A stretch of DNA of 64,000 nucleotides, taken from the NCBI RefSeq assembly GCF_001293465.1, contig NZ_JSYZ01000017.1, positions 74,855-138,854 of the forward strand, written 5' to 3'. The first letter of the stretch is position 1, and the number at the start of each line of letters is the position of its first letter. The stretch is from Pseudomonas asplenii. Its GTDB lineage: Bacteria; Pseudomonadota; Gammaproteobacteria; Pseudomonadales; Pseudomonadaceae. Positions 25,779 to 35,380 of the stretch are shown here, piece by piece. A model generated the notes under the pieces. The model was given only the letters and a program-made list of their open reading frames with translations. It had not been told where the DNA came from and ran no database searches. The translations under genes and the position numbers were made by a program.

Positions 25779-26668
25779 AAACTCTTTGCGGCAAAGGTAT
25801 CGCATTGACTGAGTTGCCCCTGGGCGAAGCCGACCTTGAACCAGCGCACCCGCTGTGCGGAGGTGCCGTGGGTGAACGAGTCGGGGACTACGCGGCCCTG
25901 ACCCTGTTGCTGCAGGCGATCATCACCGATTGCATTGGCGGCATTCAAGGCTTCTTCCACGTCGCCGGGCTCCAGCCAGTGCAGGCGCTGCTGGGCATGC
26001 CAGGCCCAGACCCCGGCCAGACAGTCGGCCTGCAGTTCCTGGCGCACCAGCAGGCCGCCGTCGCCCTCCATCCGCCGACCCTGCTGGCGCGCCGCCTGGA
26101 TCTTCGCCGACACACCGAGCAGTGTCTGCACGTGGTGGCCGACTTCGTGGGCGATCACGTAGGCCTGGGCAAAATCGCCGGCGGCCTTGAAGCGCTGGGA
26201 CATTTCACGGAAGAAATCCAGGTCCAGGTAGACCCGCTGGTCCGCCGGGCAGTAGAACGGTCCGGTGGCCGACGACGCCAGGCCGCAGGCCGAGTTGACC
26301 CGGCCGCGGAACAGCACCAGCGTCGGGTCGCGGTACTGGCGCCCCGCCTGCTGGAAGATCTGGCCCCAAGTGTCCTCGGTGTCGCCCAGAATCGCCCGGA
26401 CGAAGTCCGCCTGTTCGTCATTGGCCGCAGGTGCCTGGCGCGTCTGCGTGGTGGTGGGTACCGAAGCCTGCTGGCCCAACTGGCCGCTGAGCTGTCCGAG
26501 GATCTGCATCGGGTCCTGGCCGGTCAACAGGCCGATACCGACGATCAGGACCACCGCCGTCAGGCTCAAGCCCTTGCCGCCGCCGAAACGCAGGCCGCCG
26601 CCACCGGCATTGCTATCGTCGCGAGCATCCACCACGTTGTCGCTGCGCCGTCCTTTTTTCCAGAGCAT
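25775..26668 (-). CDS. ypfJ: Neutral zinc metallopeptidase, YpfJ/KPN_02809 family
   Basis: A 297-residue protein: a short charged N-terminus (MLWKKGRRSDNVVDARDD), one membrane helix (LSLTAVVLIVGIGLLTG, about residues 34-50) and a zincin domain. The HExxH metal site is AHEVGHHVQ, followed by the downstream ELQADCLAGVWA motif that supplies the third ligand. GAGGA precedes ATG 26668. It is translationally coupled to the secreted hydrolase gene. The physiological substrate is unknown. Confidence 0.87.
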   Translation of the reverse strand: MLWKKGRRSDNVVDARDDSNAGGGGLRFGGGKGLSLTAVVLIVGIGLLTGQDPMQILGQLSGQLGQQASVPTTTQTRQAPAANDEQADFVRAILGDTEDTWGQIFQQAGRQYRDPTLVLFRGRVNSACGLASSATGPFYCPADQRVYLDLDFFREMSQRFKAAGDFAQAYVIAHEVGHHVQTLLGVSAKIQAARQQGRRMEGDGGLLVRQELQADCLAGVWAWHAQQRLHWLEPGDVEEALNAANAIGDDRLQQQGQGRVVPDSFTHGTSAQRVRWFKVGFAQGQLSQCDTFAAKSL

Positions 26669-26836
26669 GTGGGAATCCTCCCGTCGTTGTGCCATTTGAG
26701 TGTCGTTGCCGTGACGCTTCACCGCCAGTCCGGTCGTCAGGCACTGGATTGCCGATTGAGTTCAGAAACCGCCACCCGCGCCGAATATCAGACACAATTG
26801 CCGCTGTCCCGATCCGTAGCCGGAGCCCGCCGTCCC

Positions 26837-27766
26837 GTGAACATCGATAGTCGCATCAAATTCCGTCACCTCGTGTGCTTTCTCGAAATGGCCCGCCAGG
26901 GCAGCCTGGCACGGGCGGCGGATGTCATGGCGGTCAGCCAGCCGGCGATGTCGAAGACCCTGAAGGAGCTGGAGGAACTGCTGGAGACCCGCCTGTTCGT
27001 GCGCAGCAAGAGCGGTATCAGCCTGACCGAGGCCGGGGTGGCCTTTTTGCGTTATGCCGGGCCGTCGGTGCAGACCCTGCGCGAGGGCGTGCAGGTCTTG
27101 CGCGAAGGCGAGTATGCCGCCGGCGTGGTGCGGCTCGGGGTGCTGTCGACCGTGGAAAGCCTGCTGATCCCGGAAGTGGTGCGGCGCCTGCACGAGCGCC
27201 ATCCCGCGCTGGTGGTCAGTGTGGTCACCGGACCGAGCGCCTATCTGCTCTCGCAGTTGCGGGTCGGCGATGTCGACCTGGTGGTCGGGCGAATGACCGA
27301 CAGCCCGCAGATCCAGGGGCTGACCTTCGAGCACCTGTACAGCGAATCCATGACCCTGGTGGCCCGTCCCGATCATCCACTGTTGCAGGGCGCGCTGGAT
27401 CGTGCGGCTGTGGAAAACTATCCGCTGGTGCTGCCGCTGGCGGGCACCACCATCCGCAAGTTCGCCGACAGCCTGTTCGTGCAGTGTGGTCTCAACCCCT
27501 CGCGGCAGCGCCTGGAAACCCTCTCGGTGGCGTTGAGCCGGCGCTATGTGCTGTCCAGCGCGGCACTCTGGCTGGCGCCGCTGGATGCGGTGCGCCTGGA
27601 CCTGGCGCGGGGCGATTTGCGCGAGATCGACCTCGGGCAGCGTGAGCCGGGTGGTTCGGTGGGTATTTCCAGCAACGCCAGCCTGCCGCTGGCGCTGGCC
27701 GCGCAATGGGCGGTGGAGGTGCTGCGGGAGGTGGGGCAGGCCTATCGCGAAGGACATTATCCATAA
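26837..27766 (+). CDS. pcaQ: LysR-type regulator PcaQ
   Basis: A 309-residue LysR activator starting at GTG: HTH at residues 10-65 (SLARAADVMAVSQPAMSKTLKELEE) and a periplasmic-binding-like effector domain from about 95. Its position directly upstream of and co-oriented with pcaHG identifies it as PcaQ, which responds to beta-carboxy-cis,cis-muconate in Rhizobiaceae. A perfect ATAACC-N4-GGTTAT operator overlaps its stop codon, matching the published PcaQ site form ATAACC-N4-GGTTAA. An in-frame open extension upstream is opposite ypfJ and is not coding. Confidence 0.9.
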   Translation: MNIDSRIKFRHLVCFLEMARQGSLARAADVMAVSQPAMSKTLKELEELLETRLFVRSKSGISLTEAGVAFLRYAGPSVQTLREGVQVLREGEYAAGVVRLGVLSTVESLLIPEVVRRLHERHPALVVSVVTGPSAYLLSQLRVGDVDLVVGRMTDSPQIQGLTFEHLYSESMTLVARPDHPLLQGALDRAAVENYPLVLPLAGTTIRKFADSLFVQCGLNPSRQRLETLSVALSRRYVLSSAALWLAPLDAVRLDLARGDLREIDLGQREPGGSVGISSNASLPLALAAQWAVEVLREVGQAYREGHYP

Positions 27767-27778
27767 CCATTTGGTTAT
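27763..27778 (+). promoter_or_regulatory. PcaQ operator overlapping the pcaQ stop codon
   Basis: ATAACCATTTGGTTAT has perfect 7-base arms (ATAACCA and TGGTTAT). The TAA of pcaQ is bases 27764-27766. It lies 118 bases before the pcaH start, in a position to activate pcaHG. Confidence 0.8.
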
Positions 27779-27875
27779 GAAAGGGGCCCGGCTTTTCAAT
27801 ATTCAGCGGTTTCCTCTTGGGGCACGCTGCAACCGCGTGATTTGCAGTGTGTAGCGTGCAGCTACCTTTCCCGAT

Positions 27876-27885
27876 AAAAACAACA
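27876..27885 (+). promoter_or_regulatory. Hfq/Crc catabolite-repression (CA) motif at pcaH
   Basis: AAAAACAACA contains AANAANAA and touches the AGGAGA ribosome site of pcaH. In Pseudomonas, Hfq with Crc binds such A-rich motifs to block translation when preferred carbon sources are present. Confidence 0.6.
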
Positions 27886-27895
27886 GGAGACCGAC

Positions 27896-28615
27896 ATGTC
27901 TGAAGCAGACAGCAGTCGTTTTGTCATTCGTGACCGTAACTGGCACCCCAAGGCCCTGACCCCGGACTACAAGACTTCCATCGCCCGTTCCCCGCGCCAG
28001 GCGCTGGTGAGCATTCCGCAATCGATCAGCGAAAGCACCGGCCCGGACTTTTCCCATCTGAAGTTCGGCCGTTTCGATAACGACCTGCTGCTCAACTTCA
28101 ACAACGGCGGCCTGCCGGTGGGCGAGCGCATCGTCCTCGCCGGGCGGGTCTGCGACCAGTACGGCAAGCCTATTCCCCATACCCTGGTGGAAATCTGGCA
28201 GGCCAACGCCGGCGGTCGCTACCGCCACAAGAACGACCGCTACCTGGCGCCCCTGGACCCGAACTTCGGCGGTGTCGGCCGGGCGCTCACCGACCGTGAT
28301 GGCAACTACAGCTTCCGCACCATCAAGCCCGGGCCGTACCCCTGGCGCAATGGTCCGAACGACTGGCGCCCGGCGCATATCCATGTGTCGATCAGCGGCC
28401 CGTCGATCGCCACGCGCCTGATCACCCAGCTGTATTTCGAAGGCGACCCGCTGATCCCGATGTGCCCGATCGTCAAGTCGATCGCCAACCCCGAGGCGGT
28501 GCAGAGCCTGATCGCCCGCCTGGACATGGGCAATGCCAATCCGATGGATTGCCTGGCCTATCGCTTCGACATCGTGCTGCGCGGCCAGCGCAAGACCCAC
28601 TTCGAAAACTGCTGA
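27896..28615 (+). CDS. pcaH: Protocatechuate 3,4-dioxygenase beta subunit
   Basis: A 239-residue subunit of the intradiol dioxygenase that cleaves protocatechuate to beta-carboxy-cis,cis-muconate. The Fe(III) ligands are visible: Tyr in GGRYRHKNDRYLAP, Tyr in KPGPYPWRNG, and the two His of WRPAHIHVSI. The conserved LVEIWQANAGGRY strand is at about residues 100-112. It is followed after 11 bases by pcaG; AGGAGA precedes the start. Confidence 0.96.
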   Translation: MSEADSSRFVIRDRNWHPKALTPDYKTSIARSPRQALVSIPQSISESTGPDFSHLKFGRFDNDLLLNFNNGGLPVGERIVLAGRVCDQYGKPIPHTLVEIWQANAGGRYRHKNDRYLAPLDPNFGGVGRALTDRDGNYSFRTIKPGPYPWRNGPNDWRPAHIHVSISGPSIATRLITQLYFEGDPLIPMCPIVKSIANPEAVQSLIARLDMGNANPMDCLAYRFDIVLRGQRKTHFENC

Positions 28616-28626
28616 GGAGACCGACC

Positions 28627-29232
28627 ATGCCTGTTCAACTGCTCATGGAAACCCCGTCCCAGACCGCCGGTCCCTACGTGCACATCGGCCTGGCGCTGGC
28701 CGCTGCCGGCAACCCGCCCCGTCCCGAGGAAATCTGGAACCGCATGGCCAAGCCCGAGGCGCCGGGCGAGCATATCCTGGTGTTCGGCAACGTCTACGAC
28801 GGCAACGGCCACCTGGTGCGCGACTCCTTCCTGGAGTTCTGGCAGGCCAACCACGAGGGCGTCTACGACAGAGACTTCGACTCGGAGAAGGCGTTCAACA
28901 GCTTTGGCCGCACCGCGACCACCTTCGATGCCGGGGAGTGGACCCTGGAAACCATCAAGCCGGGCGTGGTGAACAACGCCGCCGGTGTACCGATGGCGCC
29001 GCATATCAACGTCTCGCTGTTTGCCCGGGGGATCAACATCCACCTGCAGACCCGCCTGTATTTCTCCGATGAGGCCGAGGCCAACGGCAAATGCCCGGTG
29101 CTCAACCTGATCGAGCAGCCGCAGCGTCGCGAGACCCTGGTTGCCCAGCGCTGCGAAGTGAATGGACGGACGGCCTACCGGTTCGATATCCGTATCCAGG
29201 GTGAAGGCGAGACGGTGTTCTTCGACTTCTGA
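28627..29232 (+). CDS. pcaG: Protocatechuate 3,4-dioxygenase alpha subunit
   Basis: A 201-residue alpha subunit beginning MPVQLLMETPSQTAGPYVHIG, with the SFLEFWQANHEG and LETIKPGVVNN strands aligned with pcaH but without the four iron ligands, as expected for the non-catalytic subunit. Together with PcaH it forms the dodecameric enzyme. A strong hairpin terminator follows 6 bases after the stop. Confidence 0.96.
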   Translation: MPVQLLMETPSQTAGPYVHIGLALAAAGNPPRPEEIWNRMAKPEAPGEHILVFGNVYDGNGHLVRDSFLEFWQANHEGVYDRDFDSEKAFNSFGRTATTFDAGEWTLETIKPGVVNNAAGVPMAPHINVSLFARGINIHLQTRLYFSDEAEANGKCPVLNLIEQPQRRETLVAQRCEVNGRTAYRFDIRIQGEGETVFFDF

Positions 29233-29237
29233 CAAGA

Positions 29238-29277
29238 CTGCGGGAGACGGCCGCCCGGCCGTCTCCCGCAGGTTTTG
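29238..29277 (+). terminator. Terminator after pcaHG
   Basis: A near-perfect 16-base stem, CTGCGGGAGACGGCCG with its complement (29238-29253 and 29256-29271), is followed by GTTTTG. It ends the pcaHG transcript. Confidence 0.8.
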
Positions 29278-29311
29278 TGGCGCATGCGATATTTACATCC
29301 ACATCCACACT

Positions 29312-29353
29312 GTAGGAGCAGGGCTTGCCCGCGAATAGGCCGGCAAGCCCTAC
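29312..29353. repeat. REP element
   Basis: GTAGGAGCAGGGCTTGCCCG is followed by CGAATAGG and GGCAAGCCCTAC. The arms AGGGCTTGCC and GGCAAGCCCT pair. It belongs to the GGCTTGCCCGCGAA family seen at 21195, 40023 and 47544. It lies between the convergent ends of pcaG and the MFS gene. Confidence 0.75.
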
Positions 29354-29377
29354 CCATAACCCTCTGTTACGACGCGA

Positions 29378-30712
29378 TCAGTCGTCCAGCTTCGGAATCT
29401 TGCGCGGGGCCATGAAGTACATCCAGGTCAGCGCCAGGAAGTACATGGCCGGAATCAGCGTGAACAACACCGCATAGTTGTTGTTCGTGGTGGTCAGGAT
29501 GTAGCCCACCAACTGGGTCATGAACATCCCGCCGAGCGCCGCACACATGCCGCCAAAGCCGAACACCGTGCTCATCATGTGCTTGGGCGTGTAGTCCATC
29601 ACCAGGCTCCAGATGTTCGCGGTCCAGGCCTGGTGCGCGCCAATGGCCAGGGAAATCGCCCCCACCGCCACCCACAGGTGACTGGAACCGGCCGCCAGCA
29701 CCACGCCGATGATGCAGCAGGCGAACAGCAGCATCGACAGCAGCCGGGCGCGGATCGGGTCCATCCCGCGACCGATCAGGAACGACGACAGGATGCCGCC
29801 GCCGACACTGCCGAAGTCGGCGGTCAGGTAGATGATGATCAGCGGGATACCCATCTGCGTCACGCTGATGCCCAGGTTGTATTGCTGGTTGAGGAACGGC
29901 GGCAGCCAGTACAGGTAGAACCAGAACACCGGTGCGGTCAGCGAGTAGGCGAGGGCGAAGGCCCAGGTGCCGCGCATGCGCAGGATCCGCGAGAACGGCA
30001 CGCCGGGTTGTTCCGGCTCGGCTTCCTTCTGGATATACGCCAGTTCCGAGGCTTTCACCGACGGGTGGTCTTCGGGGTTGAAGTACTTCAGGCCCCAGAA
30101 CAGCAGCCAGACGGCACCCAGCGCGGCCATGCACAGGAAGGCGGCCTGCCAGCCCCAGACCTGCAGGACGATCGGCAGCAGCATCGGGGTGAACATCGCC
30201 CCGACGTTGGTCCCGGCGTTGAAGATGCCGGTGGCCACCGCCCGCTCGCCGGCGGGGAACCACAGCCGGGTGGTCTTCACGCAGGCCGGGTAGTTGGCGG
30301 CCTCGGTCAGGCCGAGGATGAAGCGGCAGATCATGAAGCCCGCGGCCGAGGTCGCCAGGCCGTGGGCACCGGTGGCCAGGCTCCACAGCAGTACGGCGCA
30401 GAAGAACACCCGCTTCACGCCGAGCCGGTCGATCAGTCGGCCCTGCAGGACGAAGCCGACGGCATAGCCGACCTGGAACCAGAAGTTGATGTTGGCGTAG
30501 TCCATCGCCGTCCAGCTCATCTCCTTGGCGAGGATGGGCTGCATGACGCCCAGGGCGGCCCGGTCGATGTAGTTCAGGGTGGTGGCGAAGAACACCAGGG
30601 CCAGCATGCCCCAGCGGGTCGAGCCGACGGCCATGGCGCCGCGAAGTTTGGCGGCGATGCCGCCGCGGGTGCTGCCCTGGGTCACAGGGGAGCTTTGTGA
30701 GGATGAAAGCAT
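29378..30712 (-). CDS. MFS transporter, probable quinate/shikimate-type uptake
   Basis: A 444-residue MFS protein with twelve helices. TM1 is NYIDRAALGV, followed by LIDRLGVKRV, the motif-A-like loop between TM2 and TM3. It belongs to the anion:cation symporter type near ExuT/GudP. It is divergent from quiC and shares the intergenic TetR-type operator at 30856. By context it imports quinate, shikimate or dehydroshikimate; in P. aeruginosa I recall an MFS gene (PA0241) in the same place. Upstream of its start the mRNA would carry a run of eight A, which also satisfies the Crc motif. Confidence 0.82.
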   Translation of the reverse strand: MLSSSQSSPVTQGSTRGGIAAKLRGAMAVGSTRWGMLALVFFATTLNYIDRAALGVMQPILAKEMSWTAMDYANINFWFQVGYAVGFVLQGRLIDRLGVKRVFFCAVLLWSLATGAHGLATSAAGFMICRFILGLTEAANYPACVKTTRLWFPAGERAVATGIFNAGTNVGAMFTPMLLPIVLQVWGWQAAFLCMAALGAVWLLFWGLKYFNPEDHPSVKASELAYIQKEAEPEQPGVPFSRILRMRGTWAFALAYSLTAPVFWFYLYWLPPFLNQQYNLGISVTQMGIPLIIIYLTADFGSVGGGILSSFLIGRGMDPIRARLLSMLLFACCIIGVVLAAGSSHLWVAVGAISLAIGAHQAWTANIWSLVMDYTPKHMMSTVFGFGGMCAALGGMFMTQLVGYILTTTNNNYAVLFTLIPAMYFLALTWMYFMAPRKIPKLDD

Positions 30713-30855
30713 GAGCGATTACCCGTTTTTTTTGGAATTGTCTGGCTGGGTTTGCGGAACGTTTGAAGCACTGCCTTGGCCCGGATGATGGTGCGCAGCG
30801 GGCAAAAGACCGTCAATTCGCTGCGGACCATTGTGGTCGATAATCGCACACAAAA

Positions 30856-30871
30856 CTAACCAGTTCGTACA
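30856..30871. promoter_or_regulatory. TetR-type operator copy 1 (quiC/MFS intergenic)
   Basis: CTAACCAGTTCGTACA differs at two of 16 positions from the inverse complement of the site before aroQ (36744-36759). The half-palindromic core TAAC-N2-GTT(A/C) suits a TetR dimer. It lies in the shared promoter region of quiC and the divergent MFS gene. Confidence 0.65.
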
Positions 30872-30955
30872 CTTTGATTGAAGTGGTGGCGTGCTGCATC
30901 AATAATCCGGTCACTTCCCGAGGTTCGACAATCCTCGGTTTCGGTCCGTGTCCAC

Positions 30956-30963
30956 AATAAGAA
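30956..30963 (+). promoter_or_regulatory. Possible Crc motif upstream of quiC
   Basis: AATAAGAA fits AANAANAA, 22 bases ahead of the quiC start. It is farther from the ribosome site than the pcaH and aroQ motifs, so it is less certain. Confidence 0.35.
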
Positions 30964-30985
30964 GCCCACTGCCGGGAGTCGATTC

Positions 30986-32896
<1,911 letters not shown>

Positions 32897-32904
32897 CGCT
32901 GGCT

Positions 32905-32940
32905 GAAGCAGGGAGGTGAATTGGCGGGTCTCCCTGCTTC
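32905..32940 (+). terminator. Hairpin after quiC
   Basis: GAAGCAGGGAG (32905-32915) pairs perfectly with CTCCCTGCTTC (32930-32940) across a 14-base loop, 8 bases after the quiC stop. The T content after it is modest. Confidence 0.6.
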
Positions 32941-33005
32941 CTTCTCGGTGGCACGCGGCCCATAATCGCCTCTATCCGCCGAGATGGCCGTGAGCCAGAG
33001 TGACC

Positions 33006-33677
33006 ATGACTTCAGAACTATCCGCCACGGCTGACGCCTCCGTCGTCGTGCCGCGCAAGAGTCGCAAGAACAATCCCGAGAAGACCCGCGAGAACATCCT
33101 CCAGGAAGCCATCGTCGAGTTCGTCCAGCAGGGCCTGGCCGGTGCGCGCGTCGACGCGATCGCCGAGCGTACCCACACCTCGAAACGGATGATCTATTAC
33201 TACTTCGGCAGCAAGGAACAGCTCTATGTCGAGGTACTGGAAAAACTCTACGGTGACATCCGCAGCACCGAAAGCCGCCTGAACCTGACAGAACTGGAGC
33301 CGCGCGAAGCGATCCGGCGGATGGTCGAGTTCACCTTCGATCACCACGACCGCAACGTCGATTTCGTCCGTATCGTCAGCATCGAGAACATCCACAAGGG
33401 CGAGTACGTCAAGCAGTCGGGGGCGATTCGTTCGCTGAACGTCACCATCCTCACGGCGCTGGGCGAGATCCTCGAGCGTGGCGCACAGTCGGGGGTGTTC
33501 CGCCGTGGCCTGGACCCGCTGGACGTGCATATCCTGGTCAGCTCGTTCTGTTTCTACCGCGTATCCAACCGCCATACCCTCGGCGCACTGTTTCCGATCG
33601 ACCTGCCGAACGAAGAGGTCAAGGCGCGGCACCGGGAGATGATCTGCGAGGCGGTGTTGCGCTATCTGCAGGCCTGA
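33006..33677 (+). CDS. TetR-family regulator of the quinate/shikimate genes
   Basis: A 223-residue TetR protein: HTH at about residues 28-75 (GLAGARVDAIAERTHTSKRMIYYYFGSKEQLY) and a helical ligand-binding domain with a WHG-type C-terminal region. It follows quiC on the same strand. With two matching operators before quiC and aroQ, it is the obvious local regulator, probably responding to a pathway intermediate. The start is ATG 33006; a GTG at 33000 is possible. In P. aeruginosa I recall a TetR gene (PA0243) next to quiC. Confidence 0.82.
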   Translation: MTSELSATADASVVVPRKSRKNNPEKTRENILQEAIVEFVQQGLAGARVDAIAERTHTSKRMIYYYFGSKEQLYVEVLEKLYGDIRSTESRLNLTELEPREAIRRMVEFTFDHHDRNVDFVRIVSIENIHKGEYVKQSGAIRSLNVTILTALGEILERGAQSGVFRRGLDPLDVHILVSSFCFYRVSNRHTLGALFPIDLPNEEVKARHREMICEAVLRYLQA

Positions 33678-33806
33678 GGGTCTTGCCGGGCAGGGCTGGC
33701 GCTTTCTGAGGGCTGTCTCACAGTTTGACGATTCGTCACTGCACCTTCCTGCCCGGGTTCTGGTTACACTGCTGGCCATCGGACATTTCATTCACAAGGA
33801 TGAGAA

Positions 33807-34187
33807 ATGCTTTTCGGCCCTCAGTTCAGGATTCTGTCCTCGGATTTTTGGCGATCCCACGCACGCGGCTCGTTCGGCTGGCTGGCAATGGCGGTCCTTG
33901 GCGCGATGGGCCTGGTCGGCTGCGCTTCGCCGCCGTCGCCTTCGGCGACCGTCGAGCCGGGCGTGCAGATGGGCGACAGCTACGCTCAGGTGCTGGCCGT
34001 GGTCAGTCGCAACAACACGGTGACCAAGACCATCGAAGGGCAGGCCCTGCGCGCCGAAGGCTACTCGCCGATGTTCCGGGACTGTCGCAGCAAGTACTTC
34101 ATCTTTCAGGGCGACAAGGGCTTGCAGCAGGTTCGCCTGGAGCCTGCGCCGCACCTGTCGGTGAAACGCGACTGCCGCCAGCCCTGA
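33807..34187 (+). CDS. Small putative lipoprotein, unknown function
   Basis: A 126-residue protein whose hydrophobic segment GWLAMAVLGAMGLVGC ends in a lipobox (LVGC-Ala-Ser). The leader before it is long (about 20 residues), so translation may start at the internal Met at 33888. The mature part has a two-strand pattern (YAQVLAVVSRNNTVTKTIEG, then KYFIFQGDKGLQQVRLEP) and two Cys. I do not recognise a family. It is not obviously part of the quinate pathway. Its 3' end lies 27 bases from the palindromic element at 34215. Confidence 0.55.
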   Translation: MLFGPQFRILSSDFWRSHARGSFGWLAMAVLGAMGLVGCASPPSPSATVEPGVQMGDSYAQVLAVVSRNNTVTKTIEGQALRAEGYSPMFRDCRSKYFIFQGDKGLQQVRLEPAPHLSVKRDCRQP

Positions 34188-34214
34188 GCGGCTGCTGAAG
34201 GAGCCATCCTGCCG

Positions 34215-34266
34215 TGGCCTGCGCCGTTGATTCGAATTTGAGTGTGCGAATCAGCCGCACAGGTCA
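34215..34266. repeat. Palindromic element, short copy 2
   Basis: The 22-base ends (34215-34236 and 34245-34266) are imperfect inverted repeats matching at 17 of 22 positions. They are closely related to the ends of the element at 22955-23120 (shared TGGCCTG and TTGATTCGAA). Only 8 bases separate the arms, so this looks like an internally deleted copy. It lies between convergent gene ends and contains the stop codon of the hipA remnant. Confidence 0.65.
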
Positions 34267-34906
34267 TGAGCGCATCCGTGCAGCGCTGGTCGCCTCCTGC
34301 GCCTTCTGCAACTCTACCCCGCTCAGCCACTGCCCGTAGTGGTCCTTGAGTTCCGTTTCCCAACTGATCACTTCGTTCAGGGGCTGTTCGGCCTGTTCGC
34401 GGGACAGGGCAAAGTGTTCGTGATGGCTGAGAGGTTGTTGCGGCTTATCCGGGGGCCTTCTCGGCCCACGGCCATCGCCAGTGCCTGGGCTGGGCTCTCG
34501 TCGAGGATGGGCAGTACGTCGTACATCGGAGAAAGGCGCCACTGGCCCCCGTCCAGATAATCGCGTGATTGCGCGGATGATCATCGCTGTTGCCGGCCAG
34601 GGCGTTATAGCACATGCGTTTGAACAGCTCCTGCAGGTCCTGGCCGTACACTCGATGGAGCAGGCGTTACCCCCAGCCGTCCGGCATGGCGTCGTTGATG
34701 AAGCCCGGAATACCGCGATTCTTGGTGATGCCGGAATAGGCTTCGGCGCGCAGTGGATAGTGGATCGGGTCGGGGCCCCAGCCGTTACTGGCCACGTAGT
34801 CGGGGGCATACAGGAACTCGCCGACCTTGCCCTGCAGGGTCAGCCGGCCGAGGGTGATGGTTTCGCCTGTCTGCGGATGCTCCATGTAGATGTAGGCGCG
34901 AGACAT
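34264..34906 (-). pseudogene. hipA: hipA-like kinase toxin gene, decayed
   Basis: The first 79 codons (34906-34667) encode an intact HipA N-terminus, MSRAYIYMEHPQTGETITLG through IPGFINDAMPDGWG. The reading frame then breaks. The remaining stretch encodes only the end of the HipA kinase domain in shifting frames: FKRMCYNALAGNSDDHPRNHAIIW (catalytic Asp region), then RLSPMYDVLP-like and ALAMAVGREGP-like pieces, and a LSHHEHFALSREQAEQPLNEV tail. The central part of the kinase is missing, so an internal deletion plus frameshifts have destroyed it. The ATG overlaps the hipB stop by one base. Confidence 0.8.
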
Positions 34907-35265
34907 CAGAAGTCCTCCATCCTGGGTTTGCGCAGGCGAACTCGTTTTGAAGAGAGGCTCGCGCGAGCGTCCTCTTCATGGGGCAGGTGCTTGGTGATGT
35001 GCGAGGACTGCTCGATGCCCTCCAGTGCGCCGAAAATCATCTCGTCGATGCCCAGCCGCCAGAGCACCAGCATGAAGGAGCGCAGCTCCACCCGTTCCGA
35101 ACCATTTTCGATCTTGCGCAGGGTGTGTTCGGAGATGCCGAGGCTGGACCTGAAGTCTGACTGGCGCAGGCCCAGGTCGAGGCGCCTGGCCTTTATCAGA
35201 AGCCCGATTTTACTGAGGGTGTCGCTGCAACCGACAGGAAAGAACGCCTTCATAATACTCGCCAT
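34906..35265 (-). CDS. hipB: HipB-like XRE antitoxin/regulator
   Basis: A 119-residue protein with an XRE HTH at about residues 20-75 (LGLLIKARRLDLGLRQSDFRSSLGISEHTLRKIENG). A C-terminal tail ends VRLRKPRMEDF. It precedes a hipA relic with a one-base overlap, the normal hipBA arrangement, so it is a HipB-type operon repressor that has lost its toxin. A perfect 9-base inverted repeat overlaps its start. An in-frame ATG at 35253 is an alternative start. Confidence 0.78.
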   Translation of the reverse strand: MASIMKAFFPVGCSDTLSKIGLLIKARRLDLGLRQSDFRSSLGISEHTLRKIENGSERVELRSFMLVLWRLGIDEMIFGALEGIEQSSHITKHLPHEEDARASLSSKRVRLRKPRMEDF

Positions 35266-35296
35266 AGTGAGCCTTATATTGGATAAAGCTCACTAT
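35264..35296. promoter_or_regulatory. HipB operator candidate, ATAGTGAGC-N15-GCTCACTAT
   Basis: Perfect 9-base arms lie at 35264-35272 and 35288-35296. The left arm covers the hipB start codon, the place expected for autorepression. The half-site AGTGAGCCTTA recurs in the hairpin just after aroE (35359-35380). Confidence 0.7.
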
Positions 35297-35358
35297 AGCA
35301 TGTCTTATTTCCCAATGACTCCATAGTAAGGCGCGTTTTAATGCGCTTTAAGCAACTT

Positions 35359-35380
35359 AAGGCTCACTGAAACGAGCCTT
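35359..35380 (-). terminator. Hairpin after aroE / possible extra HipB half-sites
   Basis: AAGGCTC (35359-35365) and GAGCCTT (35374-35380) pair at the 3' end of aroE. The arms share AGTGAGCCTTA with the HipB operator, so the hairpin could be a terminator, a second operator, or both. No strong T run follows on the aroE strand. Confidence 0.4.

Noticed and set aside
25694..26836. Upstream in-frame extension of pcaQ
   Set aside because: It lies opposite the ypfJ and hydrolase genes; the LysR HTH begins just after GTG 26837.
34445..34651. Functional small HipA-type protein
   Set aside because: It holds only a fragment of the kinase domain and switches frame; it is part of the pseudogene.
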